Source: Symbiobacterium thermophilum (GTDB lineage Bacteria; Bacillota; Sulfobacillia; UBA995). Taken from it: a stretch of 38,317 nucleotides of DNA. The stretch lies in the NCBI GenBank assembly GCA_020725145.1, contig DYFO01000020.1, positions 1 to 38,317 on the forward strand, written 5' to 3'. Positions within the stretch are counted from its first letter, which is position 1, and each line of letters opens with the position of its first letter. Under the pieces are notes generated by a model that saw only the letters and a list, made by a program, of their open reading frames with translations, searched no databases and was not told the origin of the DNA. Both the position numbers and the translations under genes were made by a program. Shown here piece by piece: positions 25,106-33,472 of this stretch.

Positions 25106-26389
25106 TTGCCCAGACGCGCGATCGGCCGGCGGTCAGACCCGTCCCGGCCTTTGCGGGTGTTCGTAGCGGCGTCGGACCCGAGCGTGGTGGAAGCGGTACT
25201 GGCAAACCCGGCGTACGAGCTGGCAGGCCACGTGCAACATGTGGAACATTGCCTGCCCATTGTGGGCGAACTGGACGTCGATGCGCTGGTGGTGGCAGAC
25301 GAGGGCGATGATACCGTGGCGCTCGCACGCCACCTGAGGCTGATCTACCCTCGCCTGGCGCTGACCCTGCTCGTGGCCGCCGACCTGTCCCCGTCTGTCG
25401 CCGCCGGCCTGGAGAGGGCTGGGGTGAACGTGGTAAGGGAGTTGTCTTCACACTTCGGGGAAGTGGCGGCGAGCGCACTCCCCGGGCCGGCACCACCCCG
25501 CACGCAGGCCGACGGGGCCGCCTCGCCTCGTAGGTGGCTCTCGGGTCAACGTGGGCAGGAACGGCCCACACCCTCCATCCTGACGCAGCAGGTGGTGGCG
25601 GTGTGCAGTCCAAAGGGCGGTGTGGGGAAGACGCTACTTGCCACCAACCTTGCGGTGGCGGTGGCCACCCGCACACCCGCGCGCACGGTTCTCGTGGATC
25701 TCGACCTGGCTTCCAGTGATGTGGGAGTTCACCTGGACTTGTTGGAAGGGCCCACGATCGTAGACCTCCTCCCGTATCTACCGGAGGTGGGCTCTGCCGA
25801 CCTGCGGCGCTTTGTCATGACCCATCGAGCCTCGGGCCTTGACGTCCTGCTGGGCCCGGCGCGCCCGGAGCTGGCGGGCCTTGTGAAGACCGAACACCTC
25901 CGTAGGATACTTGACTGGCTCAGGCGCGAGTACCACTTCGTTTTCCTGGATACGCCCCCGGACACCAGCAGCGACCTCGTCTGCGAATGTCTTGAGGCGG
26001 CGTCCAGGATCCTTCTCGTCACCACCACCGACGCGGCGTCACTCCGCCAGGCTCGGGTGATGGTCGACGTCCTCGATCGTCTGGGCACCGGCAAGGAGCG
26101 CGTGCTGCTGGTGGTCAACCAGCTTCACGAGGGTAGCCCGGTAACCCTCCGGGAAGTGCAGAGTTTCCTGGGGTTGAGTACGGTGTTCGGGTTGGTGACC
26201 GACCGTCGCCTGGCCGAAGGGGCGGTGTTTGAGGGCAAGCCGCTGGTGTTGCAGCCATCCGACCACCCGCTGGTCGTTTCTCTCCTGGAGGTAGCCGCAG
26301 CGTTGTGTCCGGGAATGCAACTGCCGGCCGACGGACGGCTGACACGGCCAAGAGGAGTCCTTGGCTGGCTGAAAAGGGTACTGCCATGA
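25106..26389 (+). CDS. cpaE: CpaE/TadZ-like pilus localisation ATPase
   Basis: TadZ/CpaE proteins form the cytoplasmic localising platform for Tad pili. The first ~125 residues look like a degenerate receiver domain (PLRVFVAASDPSVVEAVLAN..., DVDALVVADEGD). The C-terminal ParA/MinD-type ATPase has the deviant Walker A VCSPKGGVGKT (about 167-176), VDLDLASSDVGVHLDL and FLDTPPDTSSD. The 427 residues fit the family. The start is TTG 25106 after AAGGAGGGAG. Its stop overlaps the start of the cpaF gene (ATGA). Confidence 0.9.
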   Translation: MPRRAIGRRSDPSRPLRVFVAASDPSVVEAVLANPAYELAGHVQHVEHCLPIVGELDVDALVVADEGDDTVALARHLRLIYPRLALTLLVAADLSPSVAAGLERAGVNVVRELSSHFGEVAASALPGPAPPRTQADGAASPRRWLSGQRGQERPTPSILTQQVVAVCSPKGGVGKTLLATNLAVAVATRTPARTVLVDLDLASSDVGVHLDLLEGPTIVDLLPYLPEVGSADLRRFVMTHRASGLDVLLGPARPELAGLVKTEHLRRILDWLRREYHFVFLDTPPDTSSDLVCECLEAASRILLVTTTDAASLRQARVMVDVLDRLGTGKERVLLVVNQLHEGSPVTLREVQSFLGLSTVFGLVTDRRLAEGAVFEGKPLVLQPSDHPLVVSLLEVAAALCPGMQLPADGRLTRPRGVLGWLKRVLP

Positions 26390-27726
26390 CCGATGTTCCA
26401 GAAGAACGGCTGGCGCGTTTCGATCCGGCGGCCAAGACGGCCCAGACCGGTGACCTGGCCGTAACGCAGCTCGTTCCTGAAGGCCTGTTGGAGAGAGTCC
26501 GTGCCCTCATGGTGGAGCGCCACCGCGATCTCCTGGAAGCTTCACAGGACGGCCGCCGGCGCCGTGAACAGCTGCGTACCGCAGTGGGTCGCCTCCTGCT
26601 GGAAACCGGCTTGGGAAGCCACAGGCTTACCCGCGACGGCCTGGTCGACCGCCTTGTGGACTACCTGGTTGGCTACGGCCCTTTGGAACCGCTCCTGGCC
26701 GATCCCACGGTAACCGAGATCATGGTGAACGGTCCCGATATGGTCTATGTGGAGCGAGGCGGCCGCATCGAGCCGGTAGGGGTCAGGTTCAGGGACGAGC
26801 AACACCTCGAAGACGTCATCGCCCGCATAGTTGCCCCACTGGGGCGGCGCATCGACTACTCACTGCCCTTCGTCGACGCTCGGTTGCCGGATGGGTCGCG
26901 GGTGCATGCCATCATCCGCCCGCTGGCCGTGAGAGGTCCGGCGCTGACCATAAGGAAGTTCGCCCGACGCCCGCTCACCGCCGGCGACCTGGTCCGAAAC
27001 GGTACGCTCAGCGAGGAGATGGCAGACTTCCTGTCCTTAGCCGTGCGAGGTCGTTGCAACCTGTTAATATCGGGCGGGGCAGGATCGGGGAAGACCACAA
27101 CGCTCAACGTGCTGTCGGCCTTCATCCCCGACGGAATGGAGCGCATCGTCACCATTGAAGACGCGGCCGAGCTTCAGCTCGACCAGCAGCACGTGGTGGC
27201 CCTCGAAAGCAGGCCTCCCAACCTCGAGGGAAAGGGGGAGATCACCGTACGCATGCTGCTGCGGAACGCCCTGCGTATGCGTCCCGACCGGATAATCATC
27301 GGCGAATGCCGTGGTGGTGAGGCATTTGACCTGTTGCAGGCGATGAACACCGGTCACGAGGGGTGCATGTCTACGATTCACGCTAACAGCTGCGCTGATG
27401 CGCTCGTGCGCCTGGAGAACATGGTGCTGATGGCCGGGGAGAGTCTGCCGCATGAAGCGGTACGTGCGCAGGTCCGTGCAGGGGTTGACATAGTCGTTCA
27501 CCAGGCGCGCTTCCGAGACGGCACCCGCCGCATCACGGAAATCGCCCTTGCCCGGGCCGACGGGAAAGAGGGGACGGTGACCATCTTTCGGTGGAACCCC
27601 GAGAGGGCCGGCTTTGAGCGTGTCGGCAACTCGCTGCCGCCACGCTTGCTGGCACGCCTGCGTCAGAACGGACTTAGCGCACCTGCCTGGCTGGCGACCG
27701 GCGGGGAACAGGAGGTGCCCCGGTGA
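26386..27726 (+). CDS. cpaF: CpaF/TadA secretion ATPase
   Basis: Hexameric ATPase that powers Flp pilus extension. The 446 residues contain the N-terminal regulatory region, [20 protein letters not shown], and the second domain [14 protein letters not shown]. Walker A is [12 protein letters not shown] (about 228-239), followed by the Asp box [40 protein letters not shown] (Walker B) and the His box MSTIHANS. The start is ATG 26386 overlapping the cpaE stop; the longer track start lies inside cpaE. Stop and next start overlap (GTGA). All catalytic motifs are intact. Confidence 0.95.
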   Translation: MTDVPEERLARFDPAAKTAQTGDLAVTQLVPEGLLERVRALMVERHRDLLEASQDGRRRREQLRTAVGRLLLETGLGSHRLTRDGLVDRLVDYLVGYGPLEPLLADPTVTEIMVNGPDMVYVERGGRIEPVGVRFRDEQHLEDVIARIVAPLGRRIDYSLPFVDARLPDGSRVHAIIRPLAVRGPALTIRKFARRPLTAGDLVRNGTLSEEMADFLSLAVRGRCNLLISGGAGSGKTTTLNVLSAFIPDGMERIVTIEDAAELQLDQQHVVALESRPPNLEGKGEITVRMLLRNALRMRPDRIIIGECRGGEAFDLLQAMNTGHEGCMSTIHANSCADALVRLENMVLMAGESLPHEAVRAQVRAGVDIVVHQARFRDGTRRITEIALARADGKEGTVTIFRWNPERAGFERVGNSLPPRLLARLRQNGLSAPAWLATGGEQEVPR

Positions 27727-28589
27727 CGGGTTGGGGAGCCGAACACCTCGATCGCCTGCTCATATGCATCGGGGCCGCCTCGGCGATGGCCTCCGCCGTG
27801 ATGTTGCTAACCCGTCAGGGCCTGGGCTTCGGCATCACTGCTCGACGGCTGGCAAATATGGTTCCTCGGGTTACCCACGCCGGGAAGCCGTCAGGGCTGC
27901 TCTCAAAGGTGATTCCCACGATGGCGACCGCGGCCGGAGGCCTGGTCTTGGGGATGGCGGCCGGGGGTGTGGCCGGAGCGGCTGTCGGGACCTGTCTGGC
28001 CTCATGGGCGAGGGGGCACTACCTCAGGCATAAGCAAGCTGCCCGCATCCGTGCTTTTCAAGAAGCGTTCCCCAACGCCTTGCTGGCGCTGGGTGCCTGC
28101 TTGCGCTCCGGGCAGAGCCTGCTTCAGGCCATCGAAGCCCTCACGGCCGAAGGAGACGGACCCGTCGTCCGGGCACTGCAGGGCGTGCTCGACGAGTACC
28201 GGACAGGCGTGCCACTGCTCACAGCCCTGGGCCGATTGGAGGGAGATTTCCCCGGGGAGGAAGTCCGCTATTTTTTGCAGGCGCTTGAGGCCCATCGCCT
28301 GAGCGGTGGCAACCTGGCCGAGGTGCTCGCCGGCGCCGCGACCGCCCTGCACGAACGTAGGATGTTGGTGGGGGAATTCGAGGCCAAGACCCAGGAAGCC
28401 CGTGTGTCAGCTCGTGTGCTGCTCGCCCTTCCCGTGGTCCTTGGGCTTTACTTTGCGTGGGCCAACCCGGAGATGCTTCGCCCGCTGTGGGAGACCACAA
28501 CCGGCCGGCTAGGGGCCGCCTACGGCTTGGCGTCCTGGTTGATCGGACGCGAGCTGATGGCCCGGATGGTCCGAACGCTCGAGCTCTGA
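27723..28589 (+). CDS. tadB: TadB-like type II secretion system F family protein
   Basis: Inner-membrane platform protein of the Tad machine. The 288 residues have N-terminal hydrophobic helices (SAMASAVMLL and TAAGGLVLGMAAGGVAGAAVG), a cytoplasmic T2SSF domain (IRAFQEAFPNALLALGACLRSGQSLLQAIEAL...EEVRYFLQALEAHRLSGGNLAEVLAG) and C-terminal helices near VLLALPVVLGLYFAWANPEML. TadB and TadC usually pair, and the tadC-like gene follows after 13 bases. GTG start at 27723 is coupled to cpaF. Confidence 0.88.
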   Translation: MTGWGAEHLDRLLICIGAASAMASAVMLLTRQGLGFGITARRLANMVPRVTHAGKPSGLLSKVIPTMATAAGGLVLGMAAGGVAGAAVGTCLASWARGHYLRHKQAARIRAFQEAFPNALLALGACLRSGQSLLQAIEALTAEGDGPVVRALQGVLDEYRTGVPLLTALGRLEGDFPGEEVRYFLQALEAHRLSGGNLAEVLAGAATALHERRMLVGEFEAKTQEARVSARVLLALPVVLGLYFAWANPEMLRPLWETTTGRLGAAYGLASWLIGRELMARMVRTLEL

Positions 28590-28602
28590 AGGAGGGGATC
28601 AG

Positions 28603-29415
28603 GTGAACATACCTGCCGCATTGGTCGCAGCGGCGGTTGCGGTACAGGTCGGCGCCCTGAGCCGGTGGCTCGTTCGCCACGTCGGGCACCGGCTGGGCAG
28701 GCTCGCGGGCAACCTGCCGTCGCGACGCCCGCCATGGTCGGGCGACGGGCTCAGACAAAGGCTTGCCCGTATCCCCATCGGCAGAGCGTTGAGGGCTCTG
28801 CCGGACGAGGCGGCAGGGTGGTGTCTGGGTGGGGGAGCGCTCGGAGCCGTGCTGGGGATGATCGGCTGGACATGCCTCGATCTGCCGTTCGTGTTCGTGC
28901 CGGCACTGGCCGTCCTGGGCGGACTGGCCCCCGTGGAGTGGTTTCGGGCCAGAGCACGTGTGCGACAGCGCTCCATCCTGTCCGACCTGGCAGGCGTACT
29001 GGACCTGCTGGCGGTGTGCGCGGACGGCGGCCTGAGTCTGGGCAAAGCCGTGGAGCTCGTGGCCGCCCGGGCCCCCGGGTCGCTTGGGGACGAACTTCGC
29101 CGCACCGTGCAGGAGATGGCCGCGGGACGTCCGGCGGGCCCGGCGCTGCAGGCCATGGCCCGGCGGATAGACCTCCCGGCCGTGAGCCTGCTGGTGGGAG
29201 CGTTGCTGCGGGCCGAGGAGCTGGGCACGCCGCTGACGGCCGTACTGCGTCAGCAGGCGTCCGCGGCGCGGGCGCAAAAGAGGCATGCCTTCGAGCGCAG
29301 TCTGGCCACGCTGCCGCTCAAGCTCACCCTGTGTACGCTGTGTTTCATCTTCCCGACCCTGTTCGTGCTGGTTGTTTTACCCAATCTGCTCTGGTTCATC
29401 CGCGCCAGGTGGTGA
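28603..29415 (+). CDS. tadC: TadC-like type II secretion system F family protein
   Basis: Second platform subunit of the Tad system (270 residues). Two central helices (LGAVLGMIGWTCLDLPFVFVPALAVLGGL) precede a T2SSF domain: SDLAGVLDLLAVCADGGLSLGKAVELVA, LRRTVQEMAAGRPAGPALQAMARR and VGALLRAEELGTPLTAVLRQQA. It ends with a strongly hydrophobic segment (CFIFPTLFVLVVLPNLLWF), as in TadC. GTG 28603 follows GAAGGAGG. It lies between the tadB-like and flp genes. Confidence 0.88.
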   Translation: MNIPAALVAAAVAVQVGALSRWLVRHVGHRLGRLAGNLPSRRPPWSGDGLRQRLARIPIGRALRALPDEAAGWCLGGGALGAVLGMIGWTCLDLPFVFVPALAVLGGLAPVEWFRARARVRQRSILSDLAGVLDLLAVCADGGLSLGKAVELVAARAPGSLGDELRRTVQEMAAGRPAGPALQAMARRIDLPAVSLLVGALLRAEELGTPLTAVLRQQASAARAQKRHAFERSLATLPLKLTLCTLCFIFPTLFVLVVLPNLLWFIRARW

Positions 29416-29437
29416 AAGTGGGGAAAGGAGGACCATC

Positions 29438-29623
29438 ATGAATTGGCGTGAGAAGTTCACGCGCTGGTGGTACTGCGAGGGAGGTGCCACTACCACGGAA
29501 TACGCTTTGCTTCTTGCCTTGGTAGTGGTTGTGCTCATCGGCACGCTGACCCAGCTGGGGGCGACGCTCAAGGCGAAGCTCGAGGAGATCATCTCCCGGC
29601 TCGGGACGGTGGGTCCGCCGTGA
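29438..29623 (+). CDS. flp: Flp family type IVb pilin
   Basis: Major subunit of the Tad pilus: 61 residues. The prepilin signature is EGGATTTEYALLLALVVVVLIG; cleavage after the second Gly would leave ATTTEYALL, with the Glu5-Tyr6 pair of Flp pilins. The start is ATG 29438 behind AAAGGAGG, the strongest site in the operon, as expected for the major structural subunit; the longer track start lies in tadC. It needs a prepilin peptidase, which this operon lacks; the one at 4991..5743 is the only candidate in the window. The stop overlaps the next start. Confidence 0.93.
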   Translation: MNWREKFTRWWYCEGGATTTEYALLLALVVVVLIGTLTQLGATLKAKLEEIISRLGTVGPP

Positions 29624-30069
29624 GCCCGCCCCTTACCCCTGAAGCTCATAACCCGGGCTCAAAGCGCCGGGGGACGGCAGAATCGGGGGTAGTGCTGGTG
29701 GAGTTCGTTCTCGTCGCGGGGCTCTTGCTGCTGCTCTGCTTCGGGATGATCGAGCTCGGGCTGCTGGTCAACGCCAAGCTCGTGCTGGCGGCGGCGGCCC
29801 GCGAGGGAGCGCGTCGGGCGGCGGTGGAGGGCGGAGCCACCGCCGGCGTGTACCACAAGATAACCGAGCAGTTGGAGCTGGGGAACATCCACGCCGACGA
29901 AGTCGATATCCGCATAAGCCCGGCAAGGGCGGCGTACGGCTCGGCCATCACCGTAACTCTCAGCTACGACTATCCGGTATTCATGCCCCTGCTCCGGAGC
30001 GTATTTGGCGCCACCGTGCACCTGCAATCGGAGGTAACGACCCGCAGTGAGCGGGTCAGAGGGCCGTGA
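29620..30069 (+). CDS. TadE-like minor pseudopilin
   Basis: A 149-residue protein with a TadE-type N-terminus: a short basic lead (SKRRGTAESG) followed by VVLVEFVLVAGLLLLLCFGMIELGLLVNAKLVLAAAAREGARRAAVEGG, the standard TadE helix with Glu and the AAREGAR motif. The remainder is a small beta-rich domain. TadE proteins are processed pseudopilins needed for pilus assembly. GTG 29620 overlaps the flp stop; the track's upstream portion runs through flp in another frame. Confidence 0.88.
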   Translation: MSPPLTPEAHNPGSKRRGTAESGVVLVEFVLVAGLLLLLCFGMIELGLLVNAKLVLAAAAREGARRAAVEGGATAGVYHKITEQLELGNIHADEVDIRISPARAAYGSAITVTLSYDYPVFMPLLRSVFGATVHLQSEVTTRSERVRGP

Positions 30070-30548
30070 AGCGACGGCACGAGGAAGGAGCGGTGCTGGT
30101 TACGGCGGTACTGATGTTGCCGGTGATGCTGCTCGCGCTGGCGCTGGTGGCCGATGCCGGGTGGCTGCTACTGGCCAGGCAGCTTGCCTCGAACGCCGCG
30201 GACATGGCGGCGCTGGCTGCCGTACAGGAGCTTGACGAGGAACTTCTGCGACAAGGGCAGCTGGCTCTGGATGGTTCGCGTGCTCGTGCGATGGCCATCG
30301 AGTACGCCCGGCATAACCTGCAGGCTGCCCTCCCCGGCCTTGACCTGCAGTCGGAGGTGGCCGTCAGCGTCGAGGTCCACCAGCCCTCTCCCTCTGTCAG
30401 CCCGCGGTGTCGGGTGACCGGACGGGAGCTTGAGCACCCCACGGTGTGCGTTAGCCTGGAGCTGACGCTACCGCTGCGACTGCTGCCGGTCCCCGGGGGA
30501 CGGGTGCGGGTGAAAGCCCATGCCGACGCCAGCGTGGTGCTACCCTGA
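30066..30548 (+). CDS. TadG-like (Tad domain) pilus protein
   Basis: A 160-residue protein that opens with KRRHEEGAVLVTAVLMLPVMLLALALVADAGWLLLARQLASNAADMAALAAVQ, the Tad/TadG-like N-terminal helix with the D.G.....RQL...AD.AALA pattern. The C-terminal part is a small exported beta domain with two cysteines (SPRCRVTG, HPTVCVSL) that could form a disulfide. It is much shorter than classical TadG with its VWA domain, so it may be a TadF- or TadG-like minor subunit. GTG 30066 overlaps the previous stop. It is the last gene of the operon, convergent with the ArsR-type gene; no terminator is visible in the 30-base gap. Confidence 0.8.
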   Translation: MKRRHEEGAVLVTAVLMLPVMLLALALVADAGWLLLARQLASNAADMAALAAVQELDEELLRQGQLALDGSRARAMAIEYARHNLQAALPGLDLQSEVAVSVEVHQPSPSVSPRCRVTGRELEHPTVCVSLELTLPLRLLPVPGGRVRVKAHADASVVLP

Positions 30549-30578
30549 GTACGTCCGAGGTGCCACGGAACACGGGAT

Positions 30579-31577
30579 CTATCGCGAACTCGGACGCCGG
30601 GGCAACCTGCCGGCGGGCAAGGCCTTCAGCGCACCATTCGGAGGCCGCCCGCAACCGTGGTCCGGTCGCCCGTCGCCGTCGGCCAAGAACTGCCGGACCA
30701 GGGCCGGCAGTTCCTCGATGACCGTGGTCCGGAGGCTGTAGCGGCCGCCCTGGAGCGAGAAGGACACCAGGCCGGCTGCCCGGAGGACGGCGAGGTGATG
30801 GTGAACGGTGCTCTTGCCCAGCCCGCTCCGGCGTGCGATCTCCGCCAGGCCGCAGGGGCCGCGGGCGAGATCGCGGAGGATCCGCAGCCGGCTGGCGTCG
30901 GACAGCGCACGCCCAAGGCGCAGCAGGCGGGCCGGGGGGGCCCCGGCCGCCTGGGGCGCGTCGGCGGGGTAGAGGACCAGAACCAGCTTACGCCACACAT
31001 CGTAGCTGTTGAAGGGTCGGAGGTGCAATTGGGGCACCAGCACCACTCGTTCCAGACCCTGACATCCGTCAAGCCGGAGGCCGCCGGTGACGGTGTCGAC
31101 CACCTCGGCCGCATCCCTGCCGGCAAGGTCACCGGCCCGGTCACGGGCCTCCTTCGACAGGGCTTCGAGCAAGGCCGGATCCAGCCGATCGAAATATTGC
31201 CGGTTCCAGGCATCCACGAGTTCCGTCCAGTCGTCGCGCAATCGGGTCAACGGGGGCAGGGTCGGCCCATCCACGGGCAGGAACGGTTCGAGCGCCGCAT
31301 ACAGCTCGCCGGCGGTCAGGCCCGCCAGCCATCGCAGGAAAGCGGTGGCGGATCGCGTTCCCGGGCATAGCCAGACCAGGATGTAAGGCGGAATGGCGAA
31401 ACTGCCGGACAGGCGATCCAGGCGCGCGGCCAGGCGGGGGTCGAGTTGCTCACGCACCCGGCGACGCCAGCCCGCGCCCAGGTCGAGTACCCGAGTGGCC
31501 GCCGGCTTGCGGTAGCTTTCGAGGCTGGCGAGCAGCTCGTAGGCCGGAGCATGGTCGAACTCAACGGTGAAACCCAT
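30579..31577 (-). CDS. ArsR-type helix-turn-helix transcriptional regulator
   Basis: A 332-residue protein with an ArsR/SmtB-like winged helix in its C-terminal third: LGRALSDASRLRILRDLARGPCGLAEIARRSGLGKSTVHHHLAVLRAAGLVSFSLQGGRYSLR. The N-terminal ~220 residues (beginning TVEFDHAPAYELLASLESY) are of the type found in long ArsR proteins of Actinobacteria and Bacillota and contain no metal-site cysteines. The signal it senses is unknown. It is divergent from the M20 amidohydrolase gene; the shared 120-base region carries a sigma-A promoter for that gene and short inverted repeats, so the hydrolase is the likely target, with autoregulation possible. The start is ATG 31577 after GGAGGAGGA. Confidence 0.85.
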   Translation of the reverse strand: MGFTVEFDHAPAYELLASLESYRKPAATRVLDLGAGWRRRVREQLDPRLAARLDRLSGSFAIPPYILVWLCPGTRSATAFLRWLAGLTAGELYAALEPFLPVDGPTLPPLTRLRDDWTELVDAWNRQYFDRLDPALLEALSKEARDRAGDLAGRDAAEVVDTVTGGLRLDGCQGLERVVLVPQLHLRPFNSYDVWRKLVLVLYPADAPQAAGAPPARLLRLGRALSDASRLRILRDLARGPCGLAEIARRSGLGKSTVHHHLAVLRAAGLVSFSLQGGRYSLRTTVIEELPALVRQFLADGDGRPDHGCGRPPNGALKALPAGRLPRRPSSR

Positions 31578-31610
31578 GGCGGACTCCTCCTCCGCCCAAA
31601 CGTTCTACAG

Positions 31611-31639
31611 TTGTCAAACGCATTGGCGTGATCTACAAT
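31611..31639 (+). promoter_or_regulatory. Sigma-A promoter with overlapping inverted repeat
   Basis: TTGTCA (31611-31616), exactly 17 bases, TACAAT (31634-31639), reading toward the M20 gene. Two short repeats overlap it: TCTACA occurs at 31604-31609 and 31632-31637, and CATTG...CAATG (31621-31640) forms an inverted repeat with ten bases between the arms. This is a plausible operator for the divergent ArsR-type regulator. Confidence 0.6.
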
Positions 31640-31696
31640 GATAGTACCATGCCCCGGTGTCAAAGCAAGCACGAATTCTGAAGGGAGTTGAGGCGG

Positions 31697-32932
31697 GTGG
31701 TCGACAGCCAGTTCCTGGCCGCCATGGCCGGCGGCCTGAAGCCAGCTCTGGTGGCGGTGCGCAGGGACATCCACGCTCACCCCGAGCTGTCGCTCCAGGA
31801 GGAGCGGACCTCCCGGCTCGTGGCCGACAGGCTTGCCGGGCTCGGCCTGGATGAGGTCCGGCACGGTGTGGGCGGGTTCGGAGTCGTGGCCGTCCTCAAG
31901 GGCGGGCAGCCAGGGCCGGTGGTGGCCTGGCGTGCCGATATGGACGCCGTGCCGATCGACGACGGTTTGCAGACCCCGTACCGGTCCAGGGTTCCCGGTG
32001 TAAAGCACTGCTGCGGCCACGACGCTCACACGGCCATCGGGCTGGGCATTGCCGAGATCCTCGCGCGGGTCCGCAAGGATCTGCCCGGCACGGTCAAGTT
32101 CATTTTCCAGCCGGCCGAGGAGCCTGCGCTGGGAGCCCGGGCCATGATCGCCGCCGGCGTGCTCCGAGATCCGCATCCGGAGGTCATTTTCGCCTGCCAT
32201 GCCTTCCCCTTGCCGGCGGGTCAGTGCGGGCTGGGCCCCGGCACCAACCTGCCGCCGCTCGACGATGTGCGGGTGGTGTTGCGGGACGCCCGGGGCATCA
32301 GCACGCCCCGACGGCGGCAGGAAGCCCGGGAACGTTGCGCCGCAGCGGTGCGAGGCCTCAGCGATGTGCGGCTGCCCGACAGCATCGAGGCGTTTGACGA
32401 GCTGCTCGCGGCGGTCATCCGGGGTGACGCGCGGCTAATCAAGGCGATCGAGATTGGCTTTTCCCCCCAGGTCGCGGGCATGGGCGGGGGTGATTGCGAT
32501 CTGGTAGGGGTGGCCCGGGCGGCGGATCCGGCGGGCAGAGCCGCCTTGCCCGGCAGGGTTCGCGCCCTGCTGGATCAGGTGCTGGGGGGGACGGGGCTGG
32601 ATTATGAACTCCAGTGGCAGCAGGTGGTACCGGCCACTGCCAACGATCCGATCCTGACCGCGGAGGTAACGCCCGCAGCCGAAGCTGCCGTGGGACCCGG
32701 GAACCTCATCCCCTTCCGGGCTCCCCTGCCGGTTGGGTCAGAGGATTTCGCGGTCTTCCAGCAGGAGCTGCCGGGGGTCCTCTTCTGGCTCGGAGTGGCC
32801 AATCGCGATGCGGGGATACCGGCCATGCTGCACACACCGACGTTTGATATCGACGAGGAGAGCCTGGTCGTCGGCTGCCGGCTAGGCGCCGGAGTGATAC
32901 TGGACTACTGTCGCCGGCACCGCCCGGTGTGA
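31697..32932 (+). CDS. M20 family amidohydrolase with divergent lid domain
   Basis: A 411-residue M20D-like hydrolase (relatives: IAA-amino acid, N-acyl amino acid and acetyl-diaminopimelate hydrolases). The catalytic domain is standard: VRRDIHAHPELSLQEERTS, AWRADMDAVPI, CCGHDAHTAIGLG, FIFQPAEEPALGARAMIAAG, ACHAFPLPAGQCG and the distal PVGSEDFAVFQQELPGVLFWLG. The lid (about 190-300) does not show the usual GxGGHGAxPH motif; instead it reads RDARGISTPRRRQEARERC, so the His contributed by the lid in normal dimers is missing. GTG 31697 lies nine bases after AAGGGAG; TTG 31688 is the track start. It probably answers to the divergent ArsR-type regulator. Substrate unknown. Confidence 0.82.
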   Translation: MVDSQFLAAMAGGLKPALVAVRRDIHAHPELSLQEERTSRLVADRLAGLGLDEVRHGVGGFGVVAVLKGGQPGPVVAWRADMDAVPIDDGLQTPYRSRVPGVKHCCGHDAHTAIGLGIAEILARVRKDLPGTVKFIFQPAEEPALGARAMIAAGVLRDPHPEVIFACHAFPLPAGQCGLGPGTNLPPLDDVRVVLRDARGISTPRRRQEARERCAAAVRGLSDVRLPDSIEAFDELLAAVIRGDARLIKAIEIGFSPQVAGMGGGDCDLVGVARAADPAGRAALPGRVRALLDQVLGGTGLDYELQWQQVVPATANDPILTAEVTPAAEAAVGPGNLIPFRAPLPVGSEDFAVFQQELPGVLFWLGVANRDAGIPAMLHTPTFDIDEESLVVGCRLGAGVILDYCRRHRPV

Positions 32933-33103
32933 GACGGCGGTCGACCACCGGGAGACGATGCGGAGTGCTTCTGGTGCCGCTGCCGGCCCCCGGCCGGATC
33001 TTTTGGCACCTTCTCCCCGCCTGAACGGTGGCCGCTTGACTCCTTCCCGATCCCTCTCCGGCCAGGCCACGCATGTGGGACGTCTGACGGCCCACAGGAG
33101 GGC

Positions 33104-33345
33104 ATGCCGCGCCGACCGGCGAACTGGAGACGGCCGAACGGCCCGCCGCCTCGGCTGAGCGTGGCACGCGTGCTGGCCGCCGGCGCCGGGGCGGGGCCAG
33201 AGAACCCGTCTTTCCTGCAGGCGGATGGGGAGGCATTGCCCTTCGGCGATGGGACGTTCGCATCGGTGCTATGTCTGTCGTTGCTGCACGAACTGGCCGA
33301 CCGTAGCCGGGTTCTGGCGGAGATCCACCGCGTGCTTTCGCCCAA
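33104..33345 (+). pseudogene. Class I SAM-dependent methyltransferase remnant
   Basis: The core ARVLAAGAGAG recalls motif I (VLDxGxGxG), and FLQADGEALPFGDGTFASVLC plus LADRSRVLAEIHRVLSP recall the middle and post-II motifs of Methyltransf_11 enzymes. The usual 30-40 residues between motif I and the QAD segment are absent, the N-terminal helices cannot be found in 32933-33103, and the C-terminal half is cut off where IS sequence starts (after RVLSP, about 33345). This is a decayed gene disrupted by the insertion. The stretch 32933-33103 holds nothing else I recognise. Confidence 0.7.
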
Positions 33346-33416
33346 CTCGGGTTTGAAACTCAGCTCTAGAGGAAGGCCCATGGTGCAGGGGTTTTGGGGA
33401 ACAAGGGGGTGACGTA

Positions 33417-33472
33417 CCACTACACCCTTCCGGGGTATCCAGTCAGAGGGGCACTTCGGTAACGTGTAGTGG
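33417..33472. repeat. Nine-base inverted repeat at the 3' end of the transposase gene
   Basis: CCACTACAC (33417-33425) and GTGTAGTGG (33464-33472) are perfect complements, 38 bases apart, straddling the transposase stop codon. A folded transcript could terminate there or block read-in; it is not at the expected position of terminal repeats. Confidence 0.6.
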
